Of a stretch of 64,000 nt of DNA, positions 19,587-28,959 are shown in pieces. The stretch's first letter is position 1; every line of letters begins with the position of its first letter. A model generated the notes under the pieces. That model saw nothing but the letters and a program-made list of their open reading frames with translations. It ran no database searches and had not been told where the DNA came from. The translations under genes were made by a program, and so were the position numbers. Origin of the DNA: Erythrobacter litoralis (GTDB taxonomy: Bacteria; Pseudomonadota; Alphaproteobacteria; Sphingomonadales; Sphingomonadaceae); assembly GCF_029760855.1 (NCBI RefSeq), contig NZ_SOSI01000003.1, positions 248,001 to 312,000 on the forward strand. Reading direction: 5' to 3'.

Positions 19587-19820
19587 CCCATAAGTCATTG
19601 ATAGAGAACGATTTTTATCGTCTCGGAACGTCCCGCAGTTCTGCGCCATTGCGGGCAGAAGAGGGTCTGCCAGAGAGCGCAATGAAGCTCGTTCAGTAGC
19701 CAAACCAGCCAACTTTCTCTGCGGGCTTGTTCGGTGGTACCAGTTTCAGGTTGCCTGCCCCACGCCGCATAGAGAAAAAGCGGTAGTCGCTCGCCGCTTG
19801 TCAATCGCTCTTCTCGCGAA

Positions 19821-21485
19821 TCAATCGCTGACCAAAAGCTCTTCTTGTTCGCTCCACGCCAGCGGGAGATCGCTCAGCCCCAGCAGTTTCTTTGCATCGA
19901 GATCGATCGGCTGTTGTCCGGTGACGATCGCTTCGACGATCCTCGGCGCTAGGAAGTTCAGCCGCACCACGCGGGAGGCGTAGGAGCTGGTCACCTGCTG
20001 CTCGCGCGCGAGCGCCGAGACCGTCAGCTTGCGGTCAAGCATCATATGCCACCATGCGCGAGCGCGGTGGAGCAGCTTCAGCAGATGCTCGTGGGGCATG
20101 GCCTCGGTCGACTCCGACACGCCATGCTGGATCAATCGAACAGCGCGACCGCTGCGCCGAAGGCTCGCATCGATGGATAATGTTGGATTGATTATCGCAG
20201 GCGAGGATGGCGCGATTGATAGTAATCCGCAAAGCTCGGTCGCAGCCAACTCTACCGAGATCTGCGTCGGCGCGATGATGACTTTTTCGATGCAAGTTCG
20301 CGCCGCGGCTCGCTCACGCTTTTGCAGCGTGGTCGCCAGGCTCGCCGCGCGATCACCGAGAACTGCAACAGTGTCAGGTGTTAAGTCGACGCCCGCTTTC
20401 GCCAGCAAACCAAGCGGCTGTTCGATCTCCTGCGCGAGCCCACCGCACACGAGCTTCTCCAGTTCGAGCGCAGGAATGCGGAGGACTCGCTTAACTTTTG
20501 GGGTGTCGCCCTCGTCGCACTTTCCGATGTAGTAGCGATAGCGCGTCGTCCCCTTGGTCGCATGGCTCGCGATCAGGGGATTGCCGTGACTGTCGAATAC
20601 CTTCCCAGCCAGCAGACAGGGCGAGCGTGCCGTACGCGACTGCTGCTGACCTTGCGCATTGGCTTCGAGCTGCGACTGAACTCGGCCCCACGTCTCGCGA
20701 TCGACTATGGCGTCATGTTGGCCCTCGTAAATCTCGCCCTTGTGACAGATCTTGCCGCAGTAGATCGGGTTGGAGAGAATCTTGTAGATTTGCCCGCGCG
20801 TGAAAGGACTGCCGCCCAGTTTTCGACCAGCGCCGGTGACACGCTCAGGCACATTGAGACCTTGCTGCGAGAGCTTCTCCGTTAGCAGCCGAACGTTGCG
20901 GACATGCAGATAGCGATGGAAGATGGAGCGGATAAGGGCAGCCTGCTCCTCATCGATCGCCAGCGTCCTGCCGTTCGCCTGATAGCCGAGCGGTACCACA
21001 CCGCCCATCCACATGCCCTTGGCCTTGGAGGCAGCGATTTTGTCGCGGATACGCTCGGCGGTGACCTCACGCTCGAACTGCGCGAAGGAGAGCAGCATGT
21101 TGAGGGTCAGCCGTCCCATGCTGGTGGTGGTGTTGAACGACTGAGTGACCGAGACGAAGCTCACCTCGGCCTTGTCCATCGCCTCGACCAATTTTGCAAA
21201 GTCGAGCAGCGAGCGGGTCAGCCGATCGACTTTGTAGACTACAACGATGTCGATCGTGCCTGCTGCAATATCAGCCAGCAGTCGCTTGAGGGCAGGACGC
21301 TCCATCGTTCCGCCCGAGATACCGCCATCGTCGTAGACCTCGGAAAGCTGCGACCAGCCTTCCGAGGCTTGGCTCAGGATATAGGCACCGCAGGCCTCGC
21401 GCTGGGCATCGAGCGAATTGAAATCCTGTTCCAGGCCCTCCTCGCTCGACTTGCGGGTGTAGATAGCACAGCGGACCTTCCTCAT
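19821..21485 (-). CDS. Large serine recombinase
   Basis: Site-specific recombinase of 554 residues from ATG 21485, which overlaps the DUF2924 stop as ATGA. The resolvase domain begins AIYTRKSSEEGLEQ with the catalytic Ser, followed by DGGISGGTMERPAL and VDRLTRS. The central recombinase domain (PLGY..., GGSPFTRGQIYKILSNP) and a zinc-ribbon-like region with Cys follow. The C-terminus has a helix-turn-helix-like stretch (ALAREQQVTSSYASRVV). It forms an operon with DUF2924 and DUF3489 genes, a cassette repeatedly seen in alphaproteobacteria. It lies about 235 bases from tRNA-Ser, but no tRNA duplicate is visible, so the target site is unclear. Confidence 0.93.
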   Translation of the reverse strand: MRKVRCAIYTRKSSEEGLEQDFNSLDAQREACGAYILSQASEGWSQLSEVYDDGGISGGTMERPALKRLLADIAAGTIDIVVVYKVDRLTRSLLDFAKLVEAMDKAEVSFVSVTQSFNTTTSMGRLTLNMLLSFAQFEREVTAERIRDKIAASKAKGMWMGGVVPLGYQANGRTLAIDEEQAALIRSIFHRYLHVRNVRLLTEKLSQQGLNVPERVTGAGRKLGGSPFTRGQIYKILSNPIYCGKICHKGEIYEGQHDAIVDRETWGRVQSQLEANAQGQQQSRTARSPCLLAGKVFDSHGNPLIASHATKGTTRYRYYIGKCDEGDTPKVKRVLRIPALELEKLVCGGLAQEIEQPLGLLAKAGVDLTPDTVAVLGDRAASLATTLQKRERAAARTCIEKVIIAPTQISVELAATELCGLLSIAPSSPAIINPTLSIDASLRRSGRAVRLIQHGVSESTEAMPHEHLLKLLHRARAWWHMMLDRKLTVSALAREQQVTSSYASRVVRLNFLAPRIVEAIVTGQQPIDLDAKKLLGLSDLPLAWSEQEELLVSD

Positions 21486-21904
21486 GCTGCGCTCGCTTTC
21501 TTCTTCAGACCGAAGAAGGCAGGTCCGGACCAGCGCGTGCCGGTAATCGCGCGGGCCACTTCGCTGAGCGAGCGCCATTCACGCTCGTTCCAGATGATCT
21601 CGCCCTTCTCGCCGATTGCGACCACATGCAGCTTGCCGCCGTACTCGCGCGCCAGCCGCATGCCTGGCCGGATGTCCTGCGTCGTCGTTTTTCTGCTTGC
21701 GGCCTGATTGAGCCGTTGCCTGATCTTCCGCGGCAGGCCGGGGCTGGTTTTGGACTGCAACTCGTATGCGACTGCTAGTCGCAGCATCTGCGCGCTAGCT
21801 TTCGGAATAGGTCGACCGGTGAGCTTCGCCCACCGGTCGCCGAGTGCTGATTTGTCCATTGTCGTTAGGGCAGCCAGCTTGTCTGATAGCTCTGCCATGT
21901 TCAC
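21482..21904 (-). CDS. DUF2924 protein of the recombinase cassette
   Basis: About 140 residues. Conserved family features are the LRxxVAYxLQ-type helix near residue 45, RPGMRLAREYGG, then WNEREWRSLSEVARAITGTRWSGPAFFGL. The C-terminal part looks like a DNA-binding or recombination-accessory domain. A GTG start at 21904 overlaps the DUF3489 stop as GTGA; an ATG two codons later is the alternative. DUF2924 proteins almost always sit beside such serine recombinases, which suggests a directionality or accessory role (inference). Confidence 0.9.
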   Translation of the reverse strand: MNMAELSDKLAALTTMDKSALGDRWAKLTGRPIPKASAQMLRLAVAYELQSKTSPGLPRKIRQRLNQAASRKTTTQDIRPGMRLAREYGGKLHVVAIGEKGEIIWNEREWRSLSEVARAITGTRWSGPAFFGLKKKASAA

Positions 21905-22134
21905 GCACTCTTCGTGATGCGATAGCAGGAGAGTTCGCCGCGCTTGTCGCGCGTTATCGTATGCCCTTTCTTCTTGAGGCCAGTCATCGCCGCTCGGGTC
22001 GTATGCGGCAGCCAGCCGGTGGCCTTTACCATCTCGTCGAGGGTGGCGCCCTGCTTGCGTTTAAGCAGCGCGATGACCTTGTCGATCTTGGTCTCGCGCT
22101 TGGGTGCTGCTGCTGTGTCGGTCTGCTTCGTCAT
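21901..22134 (-). CDS. DUF3489 protein of the recombinase cassette
   Basis: 77 residues with a winged-helix look: KIDKVIALLKRKQGATLDEM, then a helix with WLPHTTRAAMTGLKKKG. This is the DUF3489 family. It is the first gene of the three-gene recombinase operon, likely encoding a small DNA-binding protein that controls or assists recombination. A short Ala-, Thr- and Lys-rich N-terminal arm precedes the domain. Confidence 0.9.
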   Translation of the reverse strand: MTKQTDTAAAPKRETKIDKVIALLKRKQGATLDEMVKATGWLPHTTRAAMTGLKKKGHTITRDKRGELSCYRITKSA

Positions 22135-23060
22135 CGGTGGCTCTCCTTATCGCAGGCAGCACCGTGCCGCCTGCCACCACCCAAGGCCCCGGTTCGCGTA
22201 TTGCGTCGGGGCGGCAGCTCTCATTCAAGGGCCGCGATTCACTGCCAACACCAATGCTTGCTTTGCTCGCGAAGTCGAATGGAAAGTGAGAGACCTTTCC
22301 AATGTCGGCTTTGCGCCCCATCTCGGACATTCACGCTTTCTTTTTGACAGCCTGGAAGCGGACCGACAGCTTTGCTCTTATGTTAAACCCTGCTGATGTT
22401 TGATTGTAGAACGGAAATGCTAAAGGCGTCCGAAAAAATCAGTGAGACTAATCTGTATCCGGACTGTCTGCGGTGGAATAGGGAAGTCACTGCAATCGTG
22501 AATTTGAAGGCGGCATCCTCTGAAGTCCATCATCCGAAGTCGAACCCTCGTTTGCCGATATAACTCAACGCCCAGAATGAGGCGAAGAACGCTAGCATGA
22601 TTGTGGGGCGGTTAAACGAGGCGCGTTATTGCCAATACGCTTGTCCTAGCCGGAGTTTAGGAGGGCGTTGTCCATATCCGCGATGGCTGGTAAGCCTCAT
22701 TTCCAGTATTGGCCCCACTCGTTAAACGGCCGCCAGTCCGCTATTAGGTCGTTGATCTATAATAGCCCGCCGGCTTGATGCGCCAACTTCCGAAGGTCTC
22801 CACAGGATAATCTACAATCGGTTCCTGCCGGCTAGAGCGACCAAAATGCCTTTTTGCGAACTGGCGGCCAAGGGCGGCAAGTCCGAGCGGCTAAAGGGCG
22901 AGGCCACCACTTCGAGGCATCTCGCGCCGAAATTCTTGGGTAAATCAGGCAAAGCGGGTCCCACATGCTGGCACTGCAAACCGCGCCAGCCGAAGCATCG
23001 GCGCGCACGCCAGACACCGCGAGCAAACAGAGCGTATTCTTTACCCCATTCCGAATTCAG
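22135..23060. other. Gene-poor stretch beside the recombinase cassette
   Basis: More than 900 bases without a convincing gene. It contains short open frames with no family resemblance and an imperfect inverted repeat: GTTAAACGAG (22611-22620) against CTCGTTAAAC (22718-22727), with CCAATAC and GTATTGG inside. It may hold promoters and the attachment site of the cassette. Confidence 0.4.
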
Positions 23061-23086
23061 AGAAGCGCGGGGTTCCCCGCGCTTCT
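23061..23086. terminator. Perfect 12-bp hairpin after the secreted nuclease gene
   Basis: AGAAGCGCGGGG and CCCCGCGCTTCT are separated by TT. It lies just downstream of the minus-strand nuclease gene. No long T-run follows on the minus strand, and on the plus strand a T-rich stretch follows, so strand preference is uncertain. Confidence 0.6.
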
Positions 23087-23112
23087 CCCAATTTTCTTAA
23101 AACTTGCTGGCC

Positions 23113-26100
23113 TCAGACGATATAAATGGATTCGAGATCCTCGAGCAGATGGGTTTCACCGGCCCCATACGCATCGACCAAATCTTGCGCGCCGACACCT
23201 TGGAACACGGCCATAAGTTGGCCGTCCACAACCATCTCCGCGCCCTCGGCACCGTCGCGGAAGCCAATCGTTGCGACATTGCTGCTAAATTCGATACGAT
23301 CATCCGAAAGGTCGAAATCCGTGATTGTATCCACGCCAGCTCTGTCGTTGCCATTTTCGAAGTAGAAGACATCCGCACCCGATCCGCCGGTCAGAATGTC
23401 ATTGCCATTACCGCCCGACAGATAATCATCTCCGCGATCACCGCTTAAGATATCGCCGCCGTTTCCGCCGTACAGATAGTCATCGTCGGCTCCGCCAAAC
23501 AGGGTATCATGGCCATTAGCCCCGTACAGGATATCGTCGCCCATATTACCCAGCAGGACATCGTCCTTACCGCGACCCATGATCGTGTCATCACCTGCAT
23601 TTCCGGCAATAATCGCCTCGACGCCAGCAGGGCTGCGGATATCGTCGTCGCCCGAAGTCCCGGAAATCGTCAAGGGAATGGCCTTTCCATCGACGATCAA
23701 TGTCGTCGATTTCGGCGAATTGCGGAAATCGGCGGCTGAAAGCGCAGCGGCAGCGGCGGTATCCTTTACGACTGCCACCTCGACACCGTCGATTGAAATG
23801 ACAGTATCCTCGCCGAACTGTTCGAAAACTATGCGCTCGCCGGCGACGTTAGAGAGGCGGATCTCATCTTCTGTCGTGAAGTCTACGATCGTATCGAAGC
23901 TATTGCCGGACAGATTGCCGTCGATCACGAAAATATCCGATCCTTCGCCGCCAGTAATCATGTCATTACCCGCACCGCCGAACAACACATCATCGCCATC
24001 TCCGCCAAGGATTTGGTCGTCTCCGCCACCGCCGTAGACAATGTCGTTACCAGCGCCCGCGTCGATGACATCGTCGAGTTCGGTGCCGATGATCGTGTCG
24101 TTCCCACTGGACCCGCTGATGATCGATGATCCGATATCGAACCGGGCCAGAACCGGATCGTGATCGGACACGCCAGAAGCGGTGTGAATATTGCGATGCA
24201 CGATGTCGATTTCGACCCCGTCAAGCAGGTTCCTGCTCGCAAGGATATGATCGAGCTGCTGGGCGTTGCCCTGAAATACTGCGGAATAACGCTCGTTCGG
24301 CGCAAGGAAATAGGTCAGGTTGGCGAGTTCGATCGAGTCTCCCTCGGTAACCGCGCCATTTGCATAATCCAGCTGCCCCGTCAGGACATTCAACGTTTCC
24401 TCGAACTGGAAATCGTTGAAATCGCCAGTCACGACAATGTTGGCATCAGAATTATCTGCAAGCAAGCCGGAGACGTAGCGATTGACCGCATCGGCCTGTT
24501 CCGCACGACGCAGAGCGCCCGCCATCTCCGGGGGCTGATTGCCGGCGAAAGTATTGTCCGACCCGAGCAGAGAAGTGAAGTGATTTCCGATTACGGTGAC
24601 GTCTTCCCCGTTAAACGCGAAGGTCGCGCCTAGTGGAACACGCGCAAACGAACCGTCATCGATGGTGAAGACAGAAGATTCGTCAAGATCGACGCGATCT
24701 TCACGGTACAAGAAAGCAACACGAATATTGCCGCCAGGCTGCCCGCCAGTCTCGCCATCGATAACGAACGGATTGTCTTGTACCGAATATTGTATCCCAG
24801 TCTGCGAGAAGATCTGATCGGCCAGCATCTCCAGCGTTAATTGAGATGAAACCGTTCCGTCATTCGCCGAACCGCTATCATCCTGAATTTCTTCGAGCAC
24901 GACGATGTCCGGCGCGTTCATCGCGATGCCAATGTCGAACGCAATCGCGTCGAAACGGCCATCGGCAATGTCGGTGTCCCCATCGGCCTCATTGATGTCC
25001 AAGTTCAGAACATTGTAATTGGCGACGGTCAGTTGCCCAGCGGTTCCTATCAGCGAGGACAATTCGCCAATATTGGTGCTGGGGGCCGCGACGCTCACCG
25101 TTTCGGTCAGGCGCACTTCATAATTGCCGAAACTGTAATCGACGATGCCGGTTGCATCGGTCAATAGCGCGCCCGGCGTTGCTTCGGGTGTCTCGACCGT
25201 GATGCCGTTGAAGGTATAGCCGCCATCGAGTTGGATGCGTTCCGGATTGAAATCCGAACCTGCGCCGCTGTCGAACACACCAAGACCGCCTTCGCCGCCC
25301 TCGACGACGACAAGACCGGTATCTGATACGTTCGTGGCCGAAAGATTACCGTTTCCATCGCTGGCCACCGTCCACAATTCGCCGAAATTATTCGTGCTGT
25401 CGACAGCGACCGGATTCTGCACCGTGACGCGCATTCCTTCCAGGCTTTCCCAGAAATCGATACCGTCGGTGGCCGGATCGTAGCTCGTCAATCCGTCATC
25501 GTCGATGGTTTCGGTCGGGGGAAGGATGCCGTCGGGGCCAATCACGATCGCTTCGGGCAGGGCATTGCCGCTGCTCTGGACCGTAACAGTAGGATCGATC
25601 AGCTCGGTAATGGTCAGATTGCTGTCATCGCCGCCTGGCAGGAATTCCGTAACCGTGCCGGTCACCGTGACGGCATCGCCGGCCAGCACTTCGGGGGCCG
25701 AGCGGGTGAACACGTAAATCGCATCCGAGGTGGCCGCATTGCCATCCCCATCCTGAAGATAAAAGCCATTGGGTCCGACAGCGGTCACGATGCCGGCAGT
25801 GGTGACCATATTGCCGGTGTAGATCGATTCGTGAGTTTCGCCTTGAATTTCTCCGATCTTGAGAACGAGCGCATCGTCATTCTCGATCAAGCCGGTTGCC
25901 ACGCCATCGCGAATATCGGCACCGCCGGTGGCGTTCGACAGGGCGATTTCGAAGGTTTCTGTCGGCTCCGAAACGGTATCGCCGGCGACCTGCACGATAA
26001 TCTGGGCCGTTGCCTGACCGGATGCAAAACTCACCGTTCCCGAAAGCGGTCCGCTCAGATCATCTTGATCGGCAGTCTGCGCGCGGCCCGAGAAAACGAC

Positions 26101-27738
26101 TTCATAATCGACGGTCACTTCACCATCTGTTCCGCCGGTGCGACGAACAGTGAAGACCATGTCGGTGGTTCCGGCATCGCCCTCAGAGACAGTTGCGTCG
26201 CCAACATATAGGCTGCCATTGGGATTGGGGGCTACGAAATCCTGTCGACTATTGACAGTCCCGAAACTGTCGGCCGAGGGGCTGGCCCAGGTGAAGTCTT
26301 CGTAGTTCGATCCCGTACCGGTCAGCTGAAGCGAAAAGCCGACAGGTGTTCCACCGGCTTCTTCAACGCCGACATCCGTGCTGGTCATGCCATTGGCGGG
26401 ACCATCGGTTGCAACCATCGTTCCTTCGTAGGACAGGAATTGGACGACATCACCGGCGGCATCGACCAACGCGAAACCATCGGGCGATCCGTTCTGGAGA
26501 CCGGGCGTCGCGAAGCGAAGCGTTCCGAAACCCTCGTCCTGATCGGGAATGATCCCGTCGAGCGCGACCGAACCATACTGACCGCCGCCGTTGCCGTTGT
26601 AAAAGACGATGCTCCAGCCTGAAACATCGGTGCCCGCTGTACCCGCGATCTCGATCGCTTCGCCTTCGTCTGATCCGGCATTGTCGTAGTGAAATTCGTT
26701 GAAGAACACGATGGTATCGGTGGGAGGCGGAGGTGGCGGCGGCGGCGGGGGCGGGGGCGTGCCACCAAAATCCTGCGCATCATTAAGGGAGCCACGGCTT
26801 TCCTGCAGCGGGCCGGTCCAGGCAAAATCGTCCGCCACTTCGCCACTACCCGTGCGTTGCAGCGAAAGGCCGGCCTGCGTATTGCTTTCTTCAGCAACTC
26901 CGACATCGGTGCTGCTCATGCCATCGGCCGGGCCGCCCGCCGCGACAAACGACCCTTCGTAGGACAGGAACTCAAGTACATTGCCATCGGGATCGACCAA
27001 GGCGAACCCGTCCGGCGAGCCATTCTGCAACCCCGGGCTTGCGAAATCGAGTGCGCCGAAACCCTCGCCCTCGTCGTCGATTATCCCTGACAAGGCGATC
27101 GTCCCATAGGGCGCATTGTCATTGCCATTGTAGAGCACCAGCGAATAGCCGGTCAGATCGACGCCCGCCGTGCCAGCGATCTCGATGAACTCGCCGACAT
27201 CGGCGCCGGTATTGTCGTAATGAAATTCGTTGATGAAAACGATCGGTTCGCCCGCTGCTTCAATCGTCTGGCCAGTATTGGCCGTCGCAGACGTGTTCTG
27301 TTGCGCTTCGGTCCAGGCGAAATCGCCGTAGGATGCGCCCGATCCGGTCAATTGAAGTGAGAAACCCTCTGGCGTGCTCGATGTTTCCGCCACCCCGATA
27401 TCGCTGCTGGTGAGGCTGGAGGCAGGGCCATCGGTCGCCGTGAAGGATCCTTCGTAGGACAGGAACTGCACGACATTGTTCGTGCTATCGACCAGTGCGA
27501 CGCCATCGGGCGAACCGTTCTGCACTCCTTCGTAGAAATAGGAGGAAAATATGTCCGATCCGCTCAGCGCGATGGTACCGTAGCTCGTGCCGTTCGACCC
27601 GTTGTAGAGGAAAAGCGACCAACCCGACAGGTCGATGCCATCCAGATTCGCGATCTCGAAAAATTCGCCAATGTCGGCGCCGACATTGTCATAATGGAAC
27701 TCGTTCACGAACACGCGCGTGCTGGCATTGGCAACCAT
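23113..27738 (-). CDS. Secreted ExeM/NucH-like nuclease with LTD, Calx-beta and RTX parts
   Basis: A 1541-residue extracellular enzyme. Three lamin-tail-like modules, each starting NEFHYDN and containing LQNGSPDG or VQNGSPDG, occupy about residues 1-500; a run of 12 prolines splits the second and third. A Calx-beta domain lies at about 506-622, an OB-like region (QDGDGN) next, and an endonuclease/exonuclease/phosphatase domain at about 900-1203 with VLEEIQDD, GDFNDF and SDHDP catalytic motifs. RTX repeats (GGAGNDxLTGG style) end the protein and indicate type I secretion. It should cleave extracellular DNA, supplying phosphate. No signal peptide is seen. Beside it is a phytase gene, which fits phosphate scavenging. 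Confidence 0.92.
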   Translation of the reverse strand: MVANASTRVFVNEFHYDNVGADIGEFFEIANLDGIDLSGWSLFLYNGSNGTSYGTIALSGSDIFSSYFYEGVQNGSPDGVALVDSTNNVVQFLSYEGSFTATDGPASSLTSSDIGVAETSSTPEGFSLQLTGSGASYGDFAWTEAQQNTSATANTGQTIEAAGEPIVFINEFHYDNTGADVGEFIEIAGTAGVDLTGYSLVLYNGNDNAPYGTIALSGIIDDEGEGFGALDFASPGLQNGSPDGFALVDPDGNVLEFLSYEGSFVAAGGPADGMSSTDVGVAEESNTQAGLSLQRTGSGEVADDFAWTGPLQESRGSLNDAQDFGGTPPPPPPPPPPPPTDTIVFFNEFHYDNAGSDEGEAIEIAGTAGTDVSGWSIVFYNGNGGGQYGSVALDGIIPDQDEGFGTLRFATPGLQNGSPDGFALVDAAGDVVQFLSYEGTMVATDGPANGMTSTDVGVEEAGGTPVGFSLQLTGTGSNYEDFTWASPSADSFGTVNSRQDFVAPNPNGSLYVGDATVSEGDAGTTDMVFTVRRTGGTDGEVTVDYEVVFSGRAQTADQDDLSGPLSGTVSFASGQATAQIIVQVAGDTVSEPTETFEIALSNATGGADIRDGVATGLIENDDALVLKIGEIQGETHESIYTGNMVTTAGIVTAVGPNGFYLQDGDGNAATSDAIYVFTRSAPEVLAGDAVTVTGTVTEFLPGGDDSNLTITELIDPTVTVQSSGNALPEAIVIGPDGILPPTETIDDDGLTSYDPATDGIDFWESLEGMRVTVQNPVAVDSTNNFGELWTVASDGNGNLSATNVSDTGLVVVEGGEGGLGVFDSGAGSDFNPERIQLDGGYTFNGITVETPEATPGALLTDATGIVDYSFGNYEVRLTETVSVAAPSTNIGELSSLIGTAGQLTVANYNVLNLDINEADGDTDIADGRFDAIAFDIGIAMNAPDIVVLEEIQDDSGSANDGTVSSQLTLEMLADQIFSQTGIQYSVQDNPFVIDGETGGQPGGNIRVAFLYREDRVDLDESSVFTIDDGSFARVPLGATFAFNGEDVTVIGNHFTSLLGSDNTFAGNQPPEMAGALRRAEQADAVNRYVSGLLADNSDANIVVTGDFNDFQFEETLNVLTGQLDYANGAVTEGDSIELANLTYFLAPNERYSAVFQGNAQQLDHILASRNLLDGVEIDIVHRNIHTASGVSDHDPVLARFDIGSSIISGSSGNDTIIGTELDDVIDAGAGNDIVYGGGGDDQILGGDGDDVLFGGAGNDMITGGEGSDIFVIDGNLSGNSFDTIVDFTTEDEIRLSNVAGERIVFEQFGEDTVISIDGVEVAVVKDTAAAAALSAADFRNSPKSTTLIVDGKAIPLTISGTSGDDDIRSPAGVEAIIAGNAGDDTIMGRGKDDVLLGNMGDDILYGANGHDTLFGGADDDYLYGGNGGDILSGDRGDDYLSGGNGNDILTGGSGADVFYFENGNDRAGVDTITDFDLSDDRIEFSSNVATIGFRDGAEGAEMVVDGQLMAVFQGVGAQDLVDAYGAGETHLLEDLESIYIV

Positions 27739-27780
27739 TGATCATCCTATCTGAAACCGTGCGGCAGGTCAGCTACCGCG

Positions 27781-27792
27781 GAACACGTGTTC
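27781..27792. promoter_or_regulatory. Perfect 12-bp palindrome upstream of the nuclease gene
   Basis: GAACACGTGTTC is a complete palindrome about 43 bases before the nuclease start. It could be an operator for a dimeric regulator; no regulator can be named. Confidence 0.35.
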
Positions 27793-27939
27793 ATTAAGGA
27801 GTTCCTAAGACATCTAGATGACGCACACGGCAATTAAACGGCGGCCGAACGTTCGCTGTCAGAAGCCGTGCGACGTCATCGCAATGCCCCTTTTTTCAAC
27901 CTTTTTTGTAACGATGACCTTCTCAATGTCTTTTTGACA

Positions 27940-28959
27940 TTATGGTTTCGAAAGAACTTCCTCGATTGCATCAAGCGGGACCAATTTAAAATTCTGCGCT
28001 TCACGGCCATTCTGTCCATCTTGCGCAACAAATATTCCGCGAGGAAACATCGGGCCGAAATCACCGCGTTTTGCCTCTATTCCGTCGGTTTCTTCAGTCC
28101 GGCCATACGTGCCCTCAGCAACTCTGAATCTTCCAGCAGGTGTTACTGCGGGAAGGCGATATCGCATGTAGGTACTGTCGCCCTGACTTGAGGCATATAG
28201 CCAGCCTTCGCGCTGCCCTTCGGTGATGATTGCCAGTCCTTCGAGATCGGCGACGAGATGTACATTGTCGACAGGCGCTACGATTTCGCCGACCGTTTCG
28301 TTCTTACCGAACCGCCAAATACCTTTTGCTTCCTCCCCGATATAGAGGTCACCATTACGGGGATCGACTGCGCAGCCTTCGGGCTGACTCGGAACTTGCA
28401 TCGAACGAAGCAACTTCGCGTCCGGAGCGGGCGAGAAGCCAATTTTCCACTCGGAAATATTGCCTTCCTTCGGCGCGGTATAAACGATCAAACTACCTTC
28501 TCGTTCATAACCACAGATACCGTACGCTTCGCCAGTACCCGCTGGCAGCGAAGCCAAAGGTTCGAGCACACCGGTTGTGGGGAGCAAACGGAACAAGGCA
28601 ATCCGGCCATTGGCCAAATCGCTGCGATCGCTGGCAAAAACAACTATACCATGGCTTGGTATTTCGGCGAGGTCGACATTGTTGAGGCCAGGTTGCGAAT
28701 GAAAACTACGAATACGACCATCGAGCCCGTAAACGTATAGACCGCCTTTCTTGTCCGTCGCGACGATCAGACTGTCCTCCGGCCTTTCGGCATTTCGCCA
28801 AATGGCTGGATCATCGGCGGCGTCCTCGTTGTTGGTCCCGACGGGCTCGGTTTCGGCTACCGCATAAACTGGAACGGTGGGTGCACCGGAAATGGTCATC
28901 GTCGTACAGGCAGCGACGAACCCCAACATCGAGATGGCGAGCAATGGCTTGTCACGCAT
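27940..28959 (-). CDS. Beta-propeller phytase (lipoprotein)
   Basis: About 339 residues from ATG 28959, which shares a base with the stop of the TonB receptor gene. The N-terminus is a lipoprotein signal with lipobox FVAAC. The mature part is a six-bladed propeller phytase with DDPAIW, VATDKKGGLYVY, LNNVDL and QPEGCAVD, which carry the calcium and active-site acids of the family. It removes phosphate from phytate. Translational coupling to a TonB receptor indicates that hydrolysis and uptake work together at the outer membrane. An earlier start at 28995 would overlap the receptor gene and lacks the lipoprotein signal at its beginning. Confidence 0.93.
   Translation of the reverse strand: MRDKPLLAISMLGFVAACTTMTISGAPTVPVYAVAETEPVGTNNEDAADDPAIWRNAERPEDSLIVATDKKGGLYVYGLDGRIRSFHSQPGLNNVDLAEIPSHGIVVFASDRSDLANGRIALFRLLPTTGVLEPLASLPAGTGEAYGICGYEREGSLIVYTAPKEGNISEWKIGFSPAPDAKLLRSMQVPSQPEGCAVDPRNGDLYIGEEAKGIWRFGKNETVGEIVAPVDNVHLVADLEGLAIITEGQREGWLYASSQGDSTYMRYRLPAVTPAGRFRVAEGTYGRTEETDGIEAKRGDFGPMFPRGIFVAQDGQNGREAQNFKLVPLDAIEEVLSKP

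Noticed and set aside
22540..22570. Stretch resembling a tRNA T-arm near the recombinase
   Set aside because: No matching acceptor or anticodon arms.
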